Shown piece by piece: positions 58,357 to 64,000 of a stretch of DNA of 64,000 bases. Source of the DNA: Lunularia cruciata. Its lineage: Eukaryota; Streptophyta; Marchantiopsida; Lunulariales; Lunulariaceae. The position numbers were made by a program, and so were the translations under genes. The notes beneath the pieces were generated by a model. The model searched no databases. It had not been told where the DNA came from and was given only the letters and a program-made list of their open reading frames with translations. The first letter of the stretch is position 1; each line of letters opens with the position of its first letter. Where the stretch lies: NCBI GenBank assembly GCA_948567375.1, contig OX419761.1, forward strand, positions 15,414,243-15,478,242. The letters are read 5' to 3'.

Positions 58357-58386
58357 GATTAGTGGAAAGCCGGCTTTCCACGAATC
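58357..58386. repeat. 15-bp near-perfect palindrome in RLP-D3
   Basis: Arms 58357-58371 and 58372-58386 pair at 14 of 15 positions with no loop. The aligned segments of D1 (about 9272-9295) and D2 (about 34930-34955) have the left arm's counterpart and lack the right arm. Confidence 0.85.
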
Positions 58387-58744
58387 CGGAGAGGGAGCAA
58401 CCTCCAAAGTTGCCCAATCGATAAGGGGATAGTACCTGTGAATTCCTTTGTCCTCCAGGTACATACACCGCACCTCTATCAAGCCCCCAGGCCCTGACGG
58501 TATCTCTCCTGCTAAGTTGTTTGTAGCCAGATCAAGCCACTTTCGCTGAAAGCAATTTGCTAGGGAACTGGAATGCTGGCAGTGAGTTCATTCTCGTAGA
58601 GGATAAGATTCTTCAAATCTGTCAACTGCCCTAGCTCCAGATAAACCTTCCCCATCAGATTGCTATCAGATCAAGTGCCTGCAGCCTGTTGAATTTTTCT
58701 AATGAAACTGGAATAGTACCTGTTAGTCCATTGCCATAAGGATA

Positions 58745-59150
58745 CAACTCCATTTGAGACCTTAAACAAAGATCCACAAGGGCTCTATTTTGCTTCCTTG
58801 AAGATTTAGCATTCCAGTATTAAAATTGAGCATTCCAATATTAAAATAGTTGTTATATGTTATTATCCTTTTGGAACACATTTTTAATTGTTCCTCTGAC
58901 CTGGTTCAGAAGTGTTTGATGGCACCGTTCTAAATTTGAAAAAGAAATACTCATATTATGTTGCACCTGGTTTTGATACTTATTCTTATTCTCGTCATTG
59001 TTTACTTCACGTTGTTAAGTCTCATAAACTACGCTCAACCGGCATTGCACCTTGATAATCTCACTCACCATTCATACTGTTGTGTTGTGAGACTAAAGCA
59101 CCCACAAGGACTAATCGTAAAAGGCCTGCAACTCTCTCAACGCTCCTAGC
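58745..59150. repeat. R5 insertion in RLP-D3
   Basis: Interrupts the LRR region. The part 58870-58990 is an inverted match to 42320-42440 near the copia element (gacctggttca, gtgtttgatggcacc, aaatactcatattatgt-like). The frame at 58958-59149 is hydrophobic but has no support as a gene. Confidence 0.55.
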
Positions 59151-59989
59151 TCAACCGTTATGTAGCCTGTCAAGCTGTTATTATTAAATGAAGCTGCTGT
59201 AAGCGTGAGGTTTTGCTCAGTGTGACAGGAATAATACCGGTGAGTGAATTCTTATACAAGCATAAAATTGCAAATTCCGCAACTCTCTTAGCTCAGCTGG
59301 GATCTCTCCTGTCAAATAGTCTACTGTCAGCGGAAGGTGCTGTAACGTCGAGCATCTGCTGAGTGATGCAGGAATAGCGCCGGTAAGTTTACTCCCCCCT
59401 AAGCACAACTGCTTAAACTCCAATGCTCCTAGCTCTGCCGGCATTTATCCAATCGAGCTGTTGAAGCTCAAATCAAGTTGCTGGTACAGTAAGCGTTTGC
59501 TCGATGAGACGGGAATAGCACCTGCAAGTGGATTGTCATACAAGAGTAAACTCTGCAAGTCTTTCAAGTGCCCAGCTCTGTCGGTATTCCTCCTGTACGT
59601 AGGTGGTCATAGAGAACATCGCCTAATTTCCCCATCTCCGTCAGTATCTCTCCTGTGAATGGTTTACACTCAAGTCATGCTGCTATAAACGTGAGCATTT
59701 GCTCCATGAGACGGGCATAGGACCAATAAGAGAATCGTTATGCAACCATAACAATTGCAACTATGCCAATTCCCCTAGCTTCAACGGTATGTCTCTTGTC
59801 AAGTTGTTAACGCTCAAATCAAGCTGATGTAAGCCAGAGCATATGCTCAATGAGACGGGACTATTGCCGTAAAGCACATTCTGAACTAACTCAGGACTCT
59901 CACTTTCATCATTGCACCAAGCTCCAATGGAATACGACCAGTCATCCATTATGGGACAAATCAAGTTACCTTAAGAATTCGAGAAGAAA

Positions 59990-60660
59990 GAACTGATATC
60001 TATGAGATCCACCTGCACTGTCGGCGTATCCGTTCAAGGCGATCGATGAGTGCAGCGTCAGCGATTTGGAACTTATTCCGAGGAGATTGATTGCAGATTG
60101 ATTGATATACTAAACTTAAACTCCTCTATATGAAGCTATGGATGAGAGCAGCATCTGCCGTTTGATGCATTAACTGTGGAGGTTGACTTCATATTGTATT
60201 ATTGGGTTAAACTCCCCTGAAGAACAATATTCATGTCTCAGGGAATAGAATGTCGACAGTGCTTATGGGATTGTGCAAGCAGAATGGCTGTACTGACCCG
60301 TAGAAAGCGGCAAGCATCAACTTTGAGTAAGACTTGAAATCGATTTACAGTTACAGTAGTAGTGGACACTTCGCAGCCAAGTTCCAGGAACTTGAATTCC
60401 TGAAATGATAAGATCATATATTACAACAGATTCAATCGGTTCAATTAAATATATTCTAGAAGCAAACTCTATAGTATAGCTACTGAATCTCAGGTTGATG
60501 GACTTTCGAGGATTTCCTTTTCTATATTAGTTTCGACTGGCCTTGCTCGGCTCTCAGGTGCATTGAGGAAGATAACTCTCATTTCCAATAACGTCGGTTT
60601 CAGCAAAATGCTCCAGAAGTAGAGGTAGCTACCGAAAAGTTCTGCAAATGGAAGAACGCC
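59990..60660. other. Unassigned, with a fragment of the HNL upstream flank
   Basis: About 60540-60620 matches the segment encoding IEVRVIFFDGPE upstream of HNL-C (minus strand). The remainder is unrecognised. Confidence 0.4.
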
Positions 60661-61390
60661 TCTAAGCAGTCGACTTGTCCTCTAGAAGGTATTCCAGAGC
60701 AAGTGAAAGATCGAAATTACAGGAGTCTGTGGAAATCTGCAATTTCTCTCGTCGGCTGACTGTGTGGGGGACCATGAGCTCATGCACCCTCGGAGAGAAA
60801 TTGAATGAAAGATCGAGATTACAGGAGTCTGCGGGAATCTGCGATCTTGTTCGTCGGCGACTGCATGGAAGACCATGAGGTCTTACACCCTCGGAGAGAA
60901 ATTGAATGAAAGATCAAGATTACAGGATTTTGTGCGGAATTTTGCGATCTTGCTCGTCGTGACTGCATGGACGACCATGAGGTCCTGCACCCTCCGAGAG
61001 AAATTGAATGAAAGATCGAGATTACAGGAGTCTGTGCGGAAATCTGCGATCTCGCTCGTCGGCGTCTGCGTGGACGATCATGAGGTCCTGCACTCTCCGA
61101 GAGAAATAGAGATCGAGATTACAGGTTTCTGCACGGATTTATGCAATCTCCCTCGTCGGCGACTGTGTGGAGGACCACGAGATCGTCAAACCACCTAGGG
61201 AAATGAATGCTATATAATAGCCAATGCAGAATGGTAGAAATGTGGTTTGAATATTTGCTGTGGTCTATCTGTTTAATTCTAGTCTTGAGCCCAATGCTCG
61301 CGGATTTCAAGTGATGTTGGGATTTGGAGCAGCTTCGACTGGAGTTGAGCCACATTTGAGTTTCGAGCTATGGAGCCATATACCATAGAC
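60660..61390 (+). repeat. Module M with a five-unit tandem array, period about 102 bp
   Basis: Units begin gaaagatcgagattacag or variants at 60705, 60807, 60908, 61010 and about 61108. Each contains ctcgtcgg, a tgg-gac-catgag segment and ccgagagaaatt. Other M copies have one unit. The array is followed by the normal M tail (agaatggt, ttcaagtgatg, gctatggagcc near 61370). Most periods are multiples of three, leaving plus-strand frames open (60675-60878 and 60875-61198), but I see no evidence that these are genes. Confidence 0.85.
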
Positions 61391-61790
61391 GCGACATATG
61401 CTACAAGTAATCATAGAATATTAATTTTAGACCTTGAAAATAATCAAATTGCACACTTTGTCAATCGTGTTAATTGTAATCTTTCCGAGCAGAAACTCAC
61501 AAACGACGTGACCCTTGTTCTTATGATCCTTCCATCGTGTTGCTTCCCGGAAGTATCAGTCGTAGCTGCCCCTCCTGTTTCCAAGTAGAAACTCACATAC
61601 GACGTAGCCCCTTGTTCCTGTTACTTGAAATTCTCTTTCTTTCATCGTGTGCTCCGCTGTTCACTCTACAAACAGATCAGTCGTAGATCCCTCTACTTTT
61701 GACGTGAAACTCTTCTCCATCGTATGCTCCCCTGTTCCAACTTACACTTTATAAACAGATGTCCCTCCATTAATGGAGGAACAATAGATC
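61390..61790. other. Tail of module M, partly repeated
   Basis: cagaaactcacaaacgacgtg (61491) is echoed by gtagaaactcacatacgacgtag (61586), and gtgctccgctgttc/tatgctcccctgttcc marks the usual M end. No gene recognised. Confidence 0.45.
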
Positions 61791-62480
61791 GTTCAAAAGT
61801 TTAAGATGTGCGAAAATATAAATAAATAAATATATTTATTTATGTATTTGTTATAAAATATTTAAATGATAAATATAACGTATGTTAATAAAGGAATTTA
61901 TTATATTTTATATATTTTTCGAAAATATAAATATTAAATTAATATATTTTTATTTTTATTATTAATTTAAATATTAAAATATTTAATTAATTTATAAAGT
62001 TTTTTATTTTTAATAAATATTTTTTTGATAAAATTAAATTTTTATTATTTTAAGTAATTTTAAGTTAATTTTTTTTAATTTTAATCTTATTTTTATATAA
62101 ATTATTTTTATATTATATAAAAGATGATTATTTTTTAAATTTTAATTCGATAAATATAATAAAATAATAAAAATAAATTATTATTTTTCATAAATGATAA
62201 TGATAAAAATAATATTTATTATCATATTATTTCATAAGATAAAAAGTTTGATATAATTTTATATTATACATACTCTGTCTTAGACGTTTAGTTTAGTTTA
62301 GTTTAGTAAAGTTTAGATCGTCTTATTTTATTTTAATATTTATTTTCAAAATATTTAATTTTGTAATAATTTACTTGCTAAAAAATCATAAATTTTTTAC
62401 TAACAAAAGTAAAATTTTATATTCGTAACTATAATAACTCATATATAAATTTATTATAATTTCATAACCAATATCAATCT
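61790..62480. other. Extremely AT-rich island
   Basis: About 700 bp made almost only of A and T (for example 61810-62280), with short G/C interruptions. No repeat unit or coding frame. A (GTTTA)n run lies at 62286-62305. Confidence 0.7.
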
Positions 62481-62815
62481 AATAAATTTTTGAATAAGAT
62501 GTTAGTTGATATCTTTATAACTAATGTACATATATTTATCAATCAAAGGAAAAGTTTTAAAAATAAAAATCTACATATAACTTCAAAATAGAAGATATAC
62601 CAACAACTGCCTATTCAATGTAATGTGCAAGTGTAAAAGTTTATCAAAGCGTAACAAAATTCATATAAAACAACAAAAGAAGCTGCATGCAAGTATAGCA
62701 AACATTCTCCACCAATTTTCTCACTTGAGATAGATTTGTAATAATGTCTAATCTGATCGGAGATCAATTGAAATGAGAGGGAAATGCAAACATGAAACAA
62801 CTTTATAAGTGGTCT
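62480..62815. other. Unassigned AT-rich spacer
   Basis: Nothing recognised. Confidence 0.35.
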
Positions 62816-63700
62816 GTTCAGTGCTTTGATACTTTACGCCCTAAAATGAAGATGAATTGTGTTTAAAGCAGATATAAAATTTGATGATATAATTTCGAGA
62901 AAGCAGATTATTGACAGTTAATTGAAGAAGAATTCGATTTGTGCCCCCATCGATTATAAACGTTCATACTTATGATTTGACCACATTTAGGATTTAGTCC
63001 GCTGAAGGTCTTCCATTATAACATTACATTACATTACATTAGGAACTTTCTTCATTACCGATGATTTGGAAATGCTTAATGTGTCTCAACTTGTAGGAAT
63101 GGTTTTTCTATGCACTCTGCGCGTATAGTACCTGGCATCTGGGAAACAGCTCCAACATAAACCACCCAAAGAATCCTTAGAGAATTCTAGACAGGACATT
63201 TAAGACACTTAGAACTTATTCGTTTGAACTTTCCTTGTGAAGAGGACGCAGCGCAAGAACTTTATAGCGGTGAAGATCAATAGAGCGGCTAGAGTAGATT
63301 TAAAATGTTTAATAACATTTTCCTAAAGTACTTTTTACTAATGGGACTGGGGCCCTAGGCCTCGATAGTAGAGCAAATAATGCTAAAACATGGGTGGCCA
63401 GAGGGTAAAAGAAAGAAGAAGAACGCGAGAAGCAAGCTTAAACGCTGAATTCCCAGCCAAAAACTTCCATAACTACTCGGAGCTCAACATCTGGAAGAAG
63501 CGAAGGGGACAGGAGCACTTGACATAGATGAGAAACTGAGGAACGAGAGGAACAAATGTGACGCATAAGAAAAGGGGGAGCAATACAAGAAACTACTGGT
63601 AATTTGCACCCCTAAATCAAACAGCACAAAACAAATACACTAGACTTTAACATAAGCAAATCACTGTACAGGTATGTAGTATGCACATTGAGAAGAAAAA
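62815..63700 (+). repeat. Dispersed repeat R2, copy 3
   Basis: From ttcagtgctttgatactttacgcc through gaagaggacgcagcg and aagtactttttactaatggga to aactactcggagctcaaca and acaaatacactag. Carries a short (ACATT)n run at 63019-63040. Positions 63700-64000 hold nothing I recognise. Confidence 0.6.
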
Positions 63701-64000
63701 ATGAAGATGGTGGGAAGAGACCGGGGGTGACAAAGGAGGTAGATTTAGGCATGTAAGTTCAAGAAGGGAAGCAAGGCATAATGTCTTTTGGCTTCCTATG
63801 AGGTATTAGAATAAAAGTCAATCATTAAAATGCTTGACATAATCCAATACGGAAAATCCCATCACACAGTTGTGCAAAAGTTATATAATTTATGAGTTCA
63901 GGTTTATATCTTTCCGACGCTTATGCAACTAGAAGAAGGAATAAGTTATTACGTGTAAATCGAATTTTCTACAGCACTTTGATTTGAGACTTAACTTGTT

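Larger units (their letters stand above)
57110..59990 (-). pseudogene. RLP-D3: broken LRR receptor-like protein, most diverged copy
   Basis: Third RLP. The membrane segment (ACLVRLVVGFIVSVAVLWF) is near 57310-57250; the FNDLEGS/IPTS equivalent and the cap are degraded. LRRs extend from 57600 to about 58740 and again from 59150 to 59990 (LTGAIPASLSRCSTL, LTGEIPAEL). Between them is an unrelated insertion. In 58110-57970 it keeps a frame lost in D1 and D2. It also has a 15-bp snap-back insertion at 58372-58386. Many other frame breaks are present, and no N-terminal cap was found. Non-functional. Confidence 0.75.

Noticed and set aside
58958-59149. Hydrophobic 63-codon plus-strand frame
   Set aside because: It lies in the R5 insertion; the inverted copy at 42320-42440 does not keep the frame.
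62286-62316. Run of (GTTTA), telomere-like at first sight
   Set aside because: The plant telomere unit is TTTAGGG; the G triplet is missing, and the run is short and inside an AT-rich island.
1-64000. tRNA, rRNA, CRISPR and bacterial operon features
   Set aside because: No cloverleaf with intact A and B boxes, no rRNA core sequence, no regularly spaced repeats with unique spacers; the sequence is plant nuclear DNA.

Overview
The window is nuclear DNA from a land plant, most likely a liverwort of the Marchantia type. That placement rests mainly on one architecture: an alpha/beta-hydrolase domain joined to a TIR-like NB-ARC and a long LRR (the HNL class of NLR resistance genes, described from Marchantia). 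GT-AG introns, LRR receptor-like proteins with the plant LTGxIP repeat, and plant Ty1/copia and Ty3/gypsy remnants agree with it. It is an accessory, repeat-rich region: no gene is clearly intact and most coding sequence is in decaying copies of two immune-receptor families. I see no rRNA, tRNA or CRISPR.

Layout. 1-5557 (-): HNL-A, a heavily decayed HNL gene. 6250-6840: dispersed repeat R1. 6800-12590: first RLP block, D1 (-), with its AT-rich upstream flank. 12590-19050: mostly unassigned, with an R2 repeat, a decayed ABCB transporter fragment and a 153-bp tandem repeat. 19480-26503 (-): HNL-B, the only nearly complete HNL, whose five exons join in phase; about 2,104 residues once two lesions are discounted. 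27200-28140: RLP-type flank cut off at 28140. 28140-32160: repeats and a gypsy RT remnant. 32160-38130: second RLP block, D2 (-). 38135-40202 (-): HNL-C, cut off inside its NB-ARC exactly where the D2 flank begins. 42631-47506 (+): copia element with both LTRs, inactivated. 47507-55240: R1/R2/R3 repeats and a gypsy LTR plus gag remnant (-). 55240-61390: third RLP block, D3 (-), whose flanks carry two tandem arrays. 61790-62480: very AT-rich island. 62815-63700: R2 again.

How it fits together. HNL and RLP blocks alternate, so the region looks like an immune-receptor cluster that grew by segmental duplication and recombination between blocks. D1 and D2 share a one-base deletion absent from D3, so that RLP was already broken when it was duplicated. 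If functional, HNL proteins would be intracellular NLR receptors and the RLPs membrane-anchored extracellular LRR proteins; no kinase is visible.

The most unusual signal is recurrent local inverted (snap-back) insertion: a perfect 51-bp inverted repeat inside the HNL-B LRR, a perfect 21-bp one just after its stop codon, and a near-perfect 15-bp one in D3. In each case comparison with a paralogue or frame arithmetic shows that one arm is an added inverted copy of its neighbour. The first breaks the NLR reading frame by exactly 41 nt and would fold into a long hairpin RNA if transcribed.
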